A stretch of DNA of 12,878 nucleotides, from contig DATNNN010000144.1 in assembly GCA_035601815.1 (NCBI GenBank), positions 1-12,878 on the forward strand, given 5' to 3'. The first letter of the stretch is position 1, and every line of letters begins with the position of its first letter. Under the pieces are notes generated by a model that saw nothing but the letters and a program-made list of their open reading frames with translations, was not told the DNA's origin and ran no database searches. Source of the stretch: DATNNN01 sp035601815. Its GTDB lineage: Bacteria > Pseudomonadota > Alphaproteobacteria > Rhizobiales > Xanthobacteraceae. Position numbers and translations under genes: made by a program. Shown one piece after another: positions 7,080 to 12,878 of this stretch.

Positions 7080-8435
7080 ATGCAAGTCACCGAAATCCTG
7101 TCCGAGGGCCTAAAACGCGAGTACAAGGTGGTGCTGCCCAAGACCGAGCTCGGCGAGCGCGCCGAAAAGCGGCTCGCCACGCTCAAGGAGCAGACCACCC
7201 TAAAGGGCTTTCGTCCGGGCAAGGTGCCGCTGCCGCATCTGAAGCGCGTCTATGGCCGTGCTGTCATGGGCGAGGTGATCCAGGAAGCGATCAACGAGGC
7301 CAACGGCAAGATCGTCAAGGACGGTGGCTTCAAGCTCGCGCTGGAGCCGCGCGTCACGCTGCCGGAGGAGAGCACGGCGGTGGCGGAGGCGGTCGAGGGC
7401 CGCGCCGATCTCGCCTTCACGGTGGCGCTCGAGATTCTGCCCAAGATCGAGCTCGCCGATTTCAAGACGCTGAAGGTGACCAAGCCCGTAGCCGAGCCCG
7501 CCGACGCCGAGGTCGACGAGGCGGTTCAGCGCATCGCCGAGACCAACCGTCCGTTCCAGGCCAAGGACGGCGCGGCCAAGAGCGGCGACCGCGTGGTGAT
7601 CGGCTTCACTGGCGCGATCGATGGCGTGCCGTTCGAGGGCGGATCGGCGGAAGACGTGCCGCTCGTGCTCGGCGCAGGCAGCTTCATCCCCGGCTTCGAG
7701 GAGAAGCTCGAAGGCGCCAAGGCCGGCGACAGCCGCACCATCGAGGTCACCTTCCCGGAGAGTTACGCGGCCAAGCACCTTGCCGGAAAGCCGGCGAAGT
7801 TCGAGGTTCAGGTGAAGAGCGTCGAGCAACCCGCTGAAATCAGAATCGATGACGATTTCGCGAAGACCTTGGGACTGGAGTCGCTGGCCAAGCTCAAGGA
7901 GCAGGTGCGCGGCCGGCTCGTCCGCGATTACGCGGCGCAATCGCGGCGCAAGGTCAAGCGCGAGCTCCTCGACGCGCTGGACAAGGCCCACAAGTTCGAC
8001 GCGCCGCCGACGCTGGTGCAGCAGGAGTTCGACGCGATCTGGCAGCAGATCGAGAGCGACCTCAAGGGGCAGAACAAGACCTTCGCCGACGAGGACACCA
8101 CCGAGGAGAAGGCGCGCAAGGAGTACCTACAGATCGCCGAGCGCCGGGTGCGGCTCGGCCTCGTCATCGCCGAAATCGGCGAGAGGAACGCCATCAAGGT
8201 GAGCGACGACGAGCTGTCGCGGGCGGTGGTGGAGCGGGCGCGCCAGTTTCCCGGCCAGGAGCAGCAGATCTGGAACCACTTCCGCCAGAACCCGAACGCG
8301 CTCGCCGGTCTGCGCGCCCCGATCTTCGAGGAAAAGGTGGTCGATTTCCTGCTCGAGCTCGCCAAGATCGCCGACAAGAAGGTCGATAAGAAGGAGCTGT
8401 TCGCCGAGGACGAGACTGCCTTCGGCGCTGCCTGA
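7080..8435 (+). CDS. tig: Trigger factor (ribosome-bound chaperone/prolyl isomerase)
   Basis: ATP-independent chaperone that docks on ribosomal protein L23 at the exit tunnel and shields nascent chains; it also catalyses prolyl cis-trans isomerisation. At 451 residues it has normal length. The ribosome-binding domain (about 1-115) has the signature GFRPGKVP (43-50). The FKBP-type domain (about 155-250) shows GDRVVIGFTGAIDGVPFEGG (169-188) and LGAGSFIPGFEEKLEGAKAG (197-216). The helical substrate-binding C-domain follows (about 255-435) and ends in an acidic tail. The ATG at 7080 is preceded by AAGG (7069-7072) with a 7-nt spacer. The 41-nt gap after the tRNA leaves little room for a separate promoter, so cotranscription and processing are likely. 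clpP follows after 56 nt, the conserved bacterial order. Confidence 0.97.
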   Translation: MQVTEILSEGLKREYKVVLPKTELGERAEKRLATLKEQTTLKGFRPGKVPLPHLKRVYGRAVMGEVIQEAINEANGKIVKDGGFKLALEPRVTLPEESTAVAEAVEGRADLAFTVALEILPKIELADFKTLKVTKPVAEPADAEVDEAVQRIAETNRPFQAKDGAAKSGDRVVIGFTGAIDGVPFEGGSAEDVPLVLGAGSFIPGFEEKLEGAKAGDSRTIEVTFPESYAAKHLAGKPAKFEVQVKSVEQPAEIRIDDDFAKTLGLESLAKLKEQVRGRLVRDYAAQSRRKVKRELLDALDKAHKFDAPPTLVQQEFDAIWQQIESDLKGQNKTFADEDTTEEKARKEYLQIAERRVRLGLVIAEIGERNAIKVSDDELSRAVVERARQFPGQEQQIWNHFRQNPNALAGLRAPIFEEKVVDFLLELAKIADKKVDKKELFAEDETAFGAA

Positions 8436-8465
8436 CCCCTTGCAAAGGGGGCGATCGGCTATGAT
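8436..8465 (+). promoter_or_regulatory. Stem-loop and possible weak promoter between tig and clpP
   Basis: Directly after the tig stop, CCCCTT (8436-8441) and AAGGGG (8445-8450) form a perfect 6-bp stem with a GCA loop. No T-tract follows, so it is not a standard intrinsic terminator; partial attenuation, RNase processing or 3'-end protection are possible. TATGAT (8460-8465) resembles a -10 box, and TTGCAA (8440-8445) a poor -35 with short 14-bp spacing, overlapping the stem. clpP may therefore have its own start or be read from tig. Confidence 0.35.
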
Positions 8466-8491
8466 CTAGGAACGAATCGCGGAGCAATCAG

Positions 8492-9121
8492 ATGCGTGAC
8501 CCGGTCGAAACCTACGCCAACCTCGTGCCCATGGTCGTCGAGCAGACGAACCGCGGCGAGCGGGCCTACGACATCTTTTCGCGGCTCTTGAAGGAACGCA
8601 TCATCTTCATCACCGGCCCCGTGGAAGACGGCATGGCTACGCTCGTCGTGGCGCAACTCCTGTTTCTGGAGGCGGAGAATCCCAAGAAGGAAGTCTCCAT
8701 GTACATCAACTCGCCCGGCGGGTTGGTGACGGCGGGGCTCGCCATCTACGACACCATGCAGTTCGTGCGCCCGGCGATCTCCACCCTGTGCGTGGGGCAG
8801 GCGGCGTCCATGGCCTCCCTTCTGCTCGCCGCCGGCGAAAAGGGGCTGCGCTACGCGCTGCCCAACGCCCGGGTGATGCTGCATCAGCCCTCCGGCGGCT
8901 TCCAGGGGCAGGCCACCGACGTCATGCTGCACGCCGCCGAGATGCTGGCGCTGAAGAAGCGGCTGAACGAGATCTACGTGAAGCACACCGGCCAGCCGCT
9001 CAAGGTGATCGAGGACGCGCTGGAGCGCGACAAGTTCCTCACCGCCGAGGGCGCCAAGGAGTTCGGTGTCGTCGACCAAGTCATCCACAAGCGGCCGGTG
9101 GAAGAGGGCGGCAAGCCCTAG
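8492..9121 (+). CDS. clpP: ATP-dependent Clp protease proteolytic subunit
   Basis: Serine peptidase forming the tetradecameric barrel that degrades substrates fed by ClpX or ClpA. The 209-residue length is typical. The catalytic triad is visible: Ser106 in GQAASMAS (103-109 region), His131 in MLHQPSGG, and Asp180 in LERDKFLTAEGAKEFG. The oxyanion/substrate strand NSPGG (73-77) and the handle-region GQATDVMLHAAEML are also present. The N-terminal axial loop includes VVEQTNRGERAYDIFSRLL, which is normally exposed after propeptide removal. The start has GGAG 7 nt upstream. It lies between tig and clpX as in many proteobacteria. The following 390-bp spacer suggests clpX is at least partly independent. 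Confidence 0.97.
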   Translation: MRDPVETYANLVPMVVEQTNRGERAYDIFSRLLKERIIFITGPVEDGMATLVVAQLLFLEAENPKKEVSMYINSPGGLVTAGLAIYDTMQFVRPAISTLCVGQAASMASLLLAAGEKGLRYALPNARVMLHQPSGGFQGQATDVMLHAAEMLALKKRLNEIYVKHTGQPLKVIEDALERDKFLTAEGAKEFGVVDQVIHKRPVEEGGKP

Positions 9122-9154
9122 GACGACGCCGAAGCCGGAACAGCCAGCGCGGGC

Positions 9155-9199
9155 GCGATCCGTTTTGTGGATGGATCGAATCAAGCTTTAAGCGATCCG
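9155..9199. repeat. Short direct/inverted repeat cluster after clpP
   Basis: GCGATCCG occurs twice as a direct repeat (9155-9162 and 9192-9199). GGATCG (9173-9178) between them is the reverse complement of the CGATCC core of either copy. RNA from this region could form one hairpin or the other, but not both. A short TTTT (9163-9166) follows the first copy. No function is evident. Confidence 0.35.
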
Positions 9200-9239
9200 C
9201 TTACGCGATTGAATGGGAGGGCAATTACGCTCTGTCGGT

Positions 9240-9268
9240 GGCCGCCGACCGGCGGCCCGTGTTATTCT
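9240..9268 (+). terminator. Candidate clpP terminator or stable hairpin
   Basis: GGCCGCC (9240-9246), loop GACC, and GGCGGCC (9251-9257) form a perfect 7-bp all-GC stem about 120 nt beyond the clpP stop. It is followed by CGTGTTATTCT, which is T-rich but interrupted. It may be a weak intrinsic terminator, a pause site, or a stabilising 3' end. The imperfect T-tract keeps confidence low. Confidence 0.4.
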
Positions 9269-9299
9269 GAAAGGGCGAATCCGAGCGCGGCGTGGATGG

Positions 9300-9336
9300 C
9301 CGGTTGCGGCCTGCGACCGGAAGTCCCATGTGGGAC
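9300..9336. repeat. Two adjacent hairpins upstream of the clpX promoter candidate
   Basis: CCGGTTGC (9300-9307) pairs with GCGACCGG (9313-9320) over eight positions, counting one G·U in RNA, with a 5-nt loop. Two bases later GTCCCA (9323-9328) and TGGGAC (9331-9336) form a 6-bp inverted repeat with a 2-base centre. They sit 18-55 bp upstream of the CTTGAAA element at 9355, so they could be operator sites as well as RNA structure. Confidence 0.4.
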
Positions 9337-9354
9337 GGCACGAGGCTTGCTCGG

Positions 9355-9384
9355 CTTGAAAGGGACGGGACAGAACGGCCATTC
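9355..9384 (+). promoter_or_regulatory. Candidate RpoH (sigma-32-like) heat-shock promoter of clpX
   Basis: CTTGAAA (9355-9361) is an exact heat-shock -35 element. CCATTC (9379-9384) lies 18 bp after CTTGAA and keeps the CCAT part of the heat-shock -10 (CCCCATNT/CCATAT types). clp genes are established members of RpoH regulons in alphaproteobacteria, which makes the match credible, but the -10 is imperfect. A start near 9391 would give a leader of about 120 nt before the clpX ATG. Confidence 0.42.
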
Positions 9385-9423
9385 TGGCTGCGCCACAGCG
9401 TTAATGATTCTTGAATTCCTTGG

Positions 9424-9493
9424 CCTTAGCGTGCTTCGCTAGGCATGCCTCGCTAAGGGCTTGTTCCCGCGGGAAGCGTCTATCCCTGCGGGA
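9424..9493 (+). promoter_or_regulatory. Structured clpX leader with mutually exclusive pairings
   Basis: CCTTAGCG (9424-9431) is perfectly complementary to CGCTAAGG (9451-9458). It can instead pair with CGCTAGG (9437-9443), with one bulge and a 5-nt loop. The palindrome AGGCATGCCT (9441-9450) lies between. Next come TTCCCGCGGGAA (9464-9475), a 12-bp palindrome, and TCCCTGCGGGA (9483-9493). TCCCGC of the first can also pair with GCGGGA (9488-9493) of the second. The last arm lies 4-20 bp before the clpX ATG ribosome-binding area (GGAG 9497-9500). The whole 9122-9511 spacer has no convincing gene. A 91-codon open frame at 9167-9442 looks like non-coding GC-rich sequence. A regulatory role is inference only. 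Confidence 0.4.
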
Positions 9494-9511
9494 GACGGAG
9501 AAAAAGAAGCG

Positions 9512-10777
9512 ATGAACAAGGCCGGCAGCGACTCCAAGAACACCCTCTACTGCTCGTTCTGCGGCAAGAGCCAGCACGAGGTCCGCAAGCTCATTGCGGG
9601 CCCGACCGTGTTCATCTGCGACGAGTGCGTCGAGCTGTGCATGGACATCATCCGCGAGGAGAACAAGTCCTCGCTGGTGAAGTCGCGTGACGGCATCCCG
9701 ACGCCGAAGGAAATCCGCAAGGTGCTGGACGACTACGTGATCGGCCAGGACCACGCCAAGAAGGTGCTCTCGGTCGCCGTCCACAACCACTACAAGCGCC
9801 TCAACCACGCCACCAAGCACAACGACGTGGAGCTTGCGAAGTCGAACATCCTGCTGATCGGGCCCACGGGCTCGGGCAAGACGCTCTTGGCGCAGACGCT
9901 CGCGCGCATCCTCGACGTGCCCTTCACCATGGCCGACGCCACCACGCTCACCGAAGCGGGCTACGTGGGCGAGGACGTGGAGAACATCATTCTCAAGCTG
10001 TTGCAGGCCGCCGACTACAACGTCGAGCGGGCGCAACGCGGCATCGTCTACATCGACGAGATCGACAAGATCTCGCGCAAGTCCGACAATCCGTCGATCA
10101 CCCGCGACGTGTCGGGCGAGGGCGTGCAGCAGGCCCTGCTCAAGATCATGGAAGGCACCATCGCCTCGGTGCCTCCGCAGGGTGGCCGCAAGCATCCGCA
10201 GCAGGAGTTCCTGCAGGTCGACACCACCAATATCCTCTTCGTCTGCGGCGGCGCCTTCGGCGGGCTCGAGAAGATCATCACCGCGCGCGGCCGCGGCACG
10301 GCGATCGGCTTCGGCGCGAAAGTAATGGCGCCGGAAGATAAGAAGCCGGGCGAGGTTTTCCGCGACGTGGAACCCGAGGATCTGCTCAAGTACGGGCTGA
10401 TCCCGGAGTTCATCGGCCGCCTGCCGGTGATCGCGACGCTCGAGGACCTCGACGAGACCGCGCTCAAGCGCATTCTCACCGAGCCCAAGAACGCGCTGGT
10501 CAAGCAGTATCAGCGGCTGTTCGAGATGGAGAACGTGGAGCTTTCCATCCACGAGGAAGCCATGGGCGCGATCGCGCGCAAGGCGATCGACCGCAAGACC
10601 GGCGCCCGTGGGCTGCGCTCGATCATGGAAGGCATCCTGCTCGACACCATGTTCGACCTGCCGAGCCTGGAAGGCGTGGAAGAGGTCGTCATCGGCCGCG
10701 AGGTGGTCGAGGGCGGGGCGCGTCCGCTCTACATCTACGCCGACCGCAAGAGCGACGCGGCGCCGGCGAGCGCCTGA
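9512..10777 (+). CDS. clpX: ATP-dependent Clp protease ATP-binding subunit ClpX
   Basis: Hexameric AAA+ unfoldase that recognises degrons (e.g. ssrA tags), unfolds the protein and threads it into ClpP. At 421 residues it has normal length. The N-terminal zinc-binding domain has Cys14, 17, 36 and 39. Walker A is GPTGSGKT (117-124), pore loop GYVGED (150-155) and Walker B VYIDEID (179-185, Asp182/Glu183). The RKH loop is at 226-228, the ClpP-docking IGFGA loop at 265-269, and the sensor-2 motif GARGLRS at 364-370. I chose the ATG at 9512. An in-frame TTG at 9461 would add 17 residues unlike the family, whereas MNKAGSDSKN leads directly into the zinc domain. GGAG at 9497-9500 is 11 nt upstream, somewhat far. 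It is complete and shows no disruption. Confidence 0.97.
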   Translation: MNKAGSDSKNTLYCSFCGKSQHEVRKLIAGPTVFICDECVELCMDIIREENKSSLVKSRDGIPTPKEIRKVLDDYVIGQDHAKKVLSVAVHNHYKRLNHATKHNDVELAKSNILLIGPTGSGKTLLAQTLARILDVPFTMADATTLTEAGYVGEDVENIILKLLQAADYNVERAQRGIVYIDEIDKISRKSDNPSITRDVSGEGVQQALLKIMEGTIASVPPQGGRKHPQQEFLQVDTTNILFVCGGAFGGLEKIITARGRGTAIGFGAKVMAPEDKKPGEVFRDVEPEDLLKYGLIPEFIGRLPVIATLEDLDETALKRILTEPKNALVKQYQRLFEMENVELSIHEEAMGAIARKAIDRKTGARGLRSIMEGILLDTMFDLPSLEGVEEVVIGREVVEGGARPLYIYADRKSDAAPASA

Positions 10778-11042
10778 TCCCGCGCACCCCGGGGCCCGGC
10801 TTTTGGCTGCGCTGGTAAACGGCGAAAGTCCGGTGGACCAAGGCCGAAACGGCCCTTGTGCCGCCTTGACTTCGCACTGCGGCATAACCACCTAATGGTC
10901 CGGAAAAATCCCGATTCCGGAAGGGGTTCTTTGCCGCACGTCGTAAAGAAGCCGTTTGCTTCGGGCGGATAGACTACCCTCCGGTCGCGCGCCGTCCGAC
11001 TCAATTGGCCGGCGTACTCGCCAGAAAGGACCAAGGCCCCGA
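10778..11042 (+). other. clpX–lon spacer with several inverted and direct repeats
   Basis: No gene is seen in these 265 bp. CAAG-GCCG (10839-10846) and CGGC-C-CTTG (10850-10858) form a hairpin with an AAA loop and one bulge. TGCCGC (10859-10864) pairs with GCGGCA (10879-10884). TCCGGAA is repeated directly at 10899-10905 and 10916-10922, 17 bp apart. TTCTTT (10927-10932) mirrors AAAGAA (10945-10950). TTGACT (10866-10871) is a good -35 hexamer, but no -10 lies at a normal distance. A TTTT at 10801-10804 follows a GC-rich run but without a clear stem. lon translation is supported by AAGG (11033-11036), 6 nt before its ATG. Confidence 0.4.
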
Positions 11043-12878
11043 ATGACCACTCCCAAGCCGCGTCCGCCGCTCGTTCCGGGTACGACCCAGACGTTCCCGG
11101 TGCTGCCGCTCCGGGACATCGTCGTGTTTCCGCACATGATCGTGCCGCTCTTCGTCGGCCGCGAGAAGTCGATCCGCGCGCTGGAAGAGGTGATGAAGAA
11201 CGAGACCTACATCCTGCTCGCGACCCAGCAGAACGCGAGCGATGACGATCCGGCGACGGGCTCGATCTACAAGACCGGCACGCTTGCCCAGGTGCTGCAG
11301 CTCTTGAAGCTCCCCGACTCCACCGTGAAGGTGCTGGTGGAGGGCGTCGAGCGCGCCGAGATCAAGGGCTACACCGACCGCAGCGAGTTCTATGAAGCGG
11401 AAGCGACGGCGCTGCCGAGCGATCCCGGCGACCACGTGGAGATCGAGGCGCTGGCGCGCTCCGTGGTCAACGAGTTCGAGAGCTACGTGAAGCTCAACAA
11501 GAAGGTCTCGCCGGAAGTCGCGGGCGTCATCGCGCAGATCGAAGACCATTCCAAGCTCGCCGATACGGTGGCTTCGCATCTCGCGGTCAAAATCTCCGAC
11601 AAGCAGCAGGTGCTCGAGTTCACCAACGTCGCGGCGCGTCTGGAGAAGGTGCTGTCGCTGATGGAGAGCGAGATCTCGGTGCTGCAGGTCGAGAAGCGCA
11701 TCCGCACGCGCGTCAAGCGCCAGATGGAGAAGACCCAGCGCGAGTACTACCTCAACGAGCAGATGAAAGCGATCCAGAAAGAGCTCGGCGACGAGGACGG
11801 CAAGGACGAGCTTGCCGAGATCGAGGAGAAGATCAAGCGCACCAAGCTCTCCAAGGAAGCGCGCGAGAAGGCGCAGCATGAGCTGAAGAAGCTGCGGCAG
11901 ATGTCGCCGATGTCGGCGGAAGCCACCGTCGTGCGCAACTATCTCGACTGGCTGCTGTCGATCCCGTGGAACAAGAAGTCCAAGATCAAGAAGGACCTCG
12001 TTCTCGCCGAGCAGATTCTCGACGGCGATCATTTCGGCCTCGAGAAGGTCAAGGAGCGCATCGTCGAGTATCTCGCGGTGCAGCAGCGCGCCAACAAGTT
12101 GACCGGGCCGATCCTGTGCCTGGTTGGTCCGCCCGGCGTGGGCAAGACGTCGTTGGGTAAATCGATCGCACGGGCGACCGGGCGCGACTTCGTGCGCGTC
12201 TCGCTTGGCGGCGTGCGGGATGAAGCCGAAATCCGCGGCCACCGCCGCACCTACATCGGTTCGATGCCCGGCAAGGTTATTCAGTCGATGCGCAAGGCCA
12301 AATCGTCGAACCCGCTGTTCCTGTTGGACGAGGTCGACAAGCTCGGCGCCGATTGGCGCGGCGACCCGTCCTCGGCGCTGTTGGAGGTGCTCGATCCCGA
12401 GCAGAACTCATCGTTCAACGACCACTACCTCGAGGTCGACTACGATCTGTCGGACGTCTTGTTCGTGACGACGGCCAACACGCTGCGCATGCCGCAGCCG
12501 CTGATGGACCGCATGGAGATCATCCGCCTGCCCGGCTATACCGAGGACGAGAAGGTCGAGATCGCCAAGCGCCACCTGATCCCCAAGCAGATCAAGGCGC
12601 ACGGCCTGCGGAAGGGCGAATGGAGCATCAGTGAAGAGGCTCTGCGCGATCTGTGCCGCTACTACACGCGCGAAGCCGGGGTGCGCAATCTCGAGCGGGA
12701 GATCGCCTCGATCTGCCGCAAGATCGCACGGCGCGTGGTCAAGGAAGGGACGGGGATCGTGGTCCGCGTGGAGCCGGATTCAATCTCCGAGCTCCTGGGG
12801 AAAGCCCGCTTCCGGCCGCGCCGCAAGAACCAGCACTCCGAGGTCGGGGTGGCCACCGGCTTGGCGTGGACCGAGGTC
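11043..12878 (+). CDS. lon: ATP-dependent Lon protease, C-terminus cut by window edge
   Basis: Hexameric AAA+ serine protease that degrades misfolded and short-lived regulatory proteins. 612 codons are visible; the family is about 800 residues, so nearly the whole peptidase domain with its Ser-Lys dyad lies outside. The Lon N-terminal substrate domain begins at PVLPLRDIVVFP (19-30). A long charged helical/coiled-coil region follows around KRIRTRVKRQMEKTQREYYL. The AAA+ module shows Walker A GPPGVGKT (362-369), GGVRDEAEIRGHRRTYIG, Walker B FLLDEVDK (426-433) and DRMEIIRLPGYTEDE. The visible end, GVATGLAWTEV, is the conserved entry to the protease domain. The ATG is preceded by AAGG with a 6-nt spacer. 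The reading frame is intact throughout. It follows clpX in the usual alphaproteobacterial order, typically ahead of an HU gene. Confidence 0.97.
   Translation, partial: MTTPKPRPPLVPGTTQTFPVLPLRDIVVFPHMIVPLFVGREKSIRALEEVMKNETYILLATQQNASDDDPATGSIYKTGTLAQVLQLLKLPDSTVKVLVEGVERAEIKGYTDRSEFYEAEATALPSDPGDHVEIEALARSVVNEFESYVKLNKKVSPEVAGVIAQIEDHSKLADTVASHLAVKISDKQQVLEFTNVAARLEKVLSLMESEISVLQVEKRIRTRVKRQMEKTQREYYLNEQMKAIQKELGDEDGKDELAEIEEKIKRTKLSKEAREKAQHELKKLRQMSPMSAEATVVRNYLDWLLSIPWNKKSKIKKDLVLAEQILDGDHFGLEKVKERIVEYLAVQQRANKLTGPILCLVGPPGVGKTSLGKSIARATGRDFVRVSLGGVRDEAEIRGHRRTYIGSMPGKVIQSMRKAKSSNPLFLLDEVDKLGADWRGDPSSALLEVLDPEQNSSFNDHYLEVDYDLSDVLFVTTANTLRMPQPLMDRMEIIRLPGYTEDEKVEIAKRHLIPKQIKAHGLRKGEWSISEEALRDLCRYYTREAGVRNLEREIASICRKIARRVVKEGTGIVVRVEPDSISELLGKARFRPRRKNQHSEVGVATGLAWTEV

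Noticed and set aside
9167..9442. 91-codon open frame in the clpP–clpX spacer
   Set aside because: No ribosome-binding site, no family resemblance and no coding-like composition; it runs through the hairpins and the promoter candidate.
10785..10804. Intrinsic terminator after clpX (GC run followed by TTTT)
   Set aside because: CCGGGGCCCGG leaves no room for a proper loop, and the T-run is only four bases, so I did not call it.
9401..10891. 496-codon minus-strand open frame opposite clpX
   Set aside because: Its composition (Arg/Leu/Val/His-rich, low complexity) is that of an antisense frame in GC-rich DNA. The plus strand carries an unmistakable, full-length ClpX.
11001..12242. 413-codon minus-strand open frame opposite lon
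   Set aside because: It is antisense to the conserved Lon AAA+ module and has no recognisable motifs; its LeuAsp/His repeats are typical of a reverse-complement artefact.

Overview
The window is a GC-rich stretch of core chromosome that looks alphaproteobacterial, probably Hyphomicrobiales/Rhizobiales-like. Three things support this: the gene order tRNA-Leu–tig–clpP–clpX–lon, the glnB–glnA pair diverging from a fused NAD(P)HX-repair gene, and the family-typical protein sequences. I see no phage, IS element, CRISPR array or other mobile element. Nothing in the protein-coding content amounts to an undescribed system.

Layout. Positions 1-1629 (minus strand) hold the nitrogen-assimilation pair glnB then glnA, with glnA cut by the left edge. 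The 307-bp divergent spacer at 1630-1936 carries a good candidate sigma-54 (-24/-12) promoter for glnB and a perfect dyad upstream of it. Positions 1937-3442 (plus) encode a bifunctional NAD(P)HX epimerase/dehydratase. Positions 3444-6815 hold a less universally conserved block: a Tat-exported multicopper oxidase (minus), a 46-residue membrane protein (plus) and a YbaL-type cation:proton antiporter (minus). Both tail-to-tail junctions there are separated by a single base.

Positions 6954-12878 (plus) are the protein-quality-control cluster. tRNA-Leu(UAG) lies 41 nt before trigger factor, followed by the ClpP peptidase, the ClpX unfoldase, and Lon protease (cut by the right edge before its catalytic dyad). 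Trigger factor catches nascent chains at the ribosome, ClpXP degrades tagged and regulatory proteins, and Lon removes misfolded ones.

The part most worth a second look is noncoding. The 390-bp clpP–clpX spacer (9122-9511) is packed with inverted repeats. These include a candidate heat-shock (RpoH-like) promoter followed by a leader whose arms can pair in mutually exclusive ways up to the clpX ribosome-binding region. The structures were read by eye; no folding or conservation analysis was possible.
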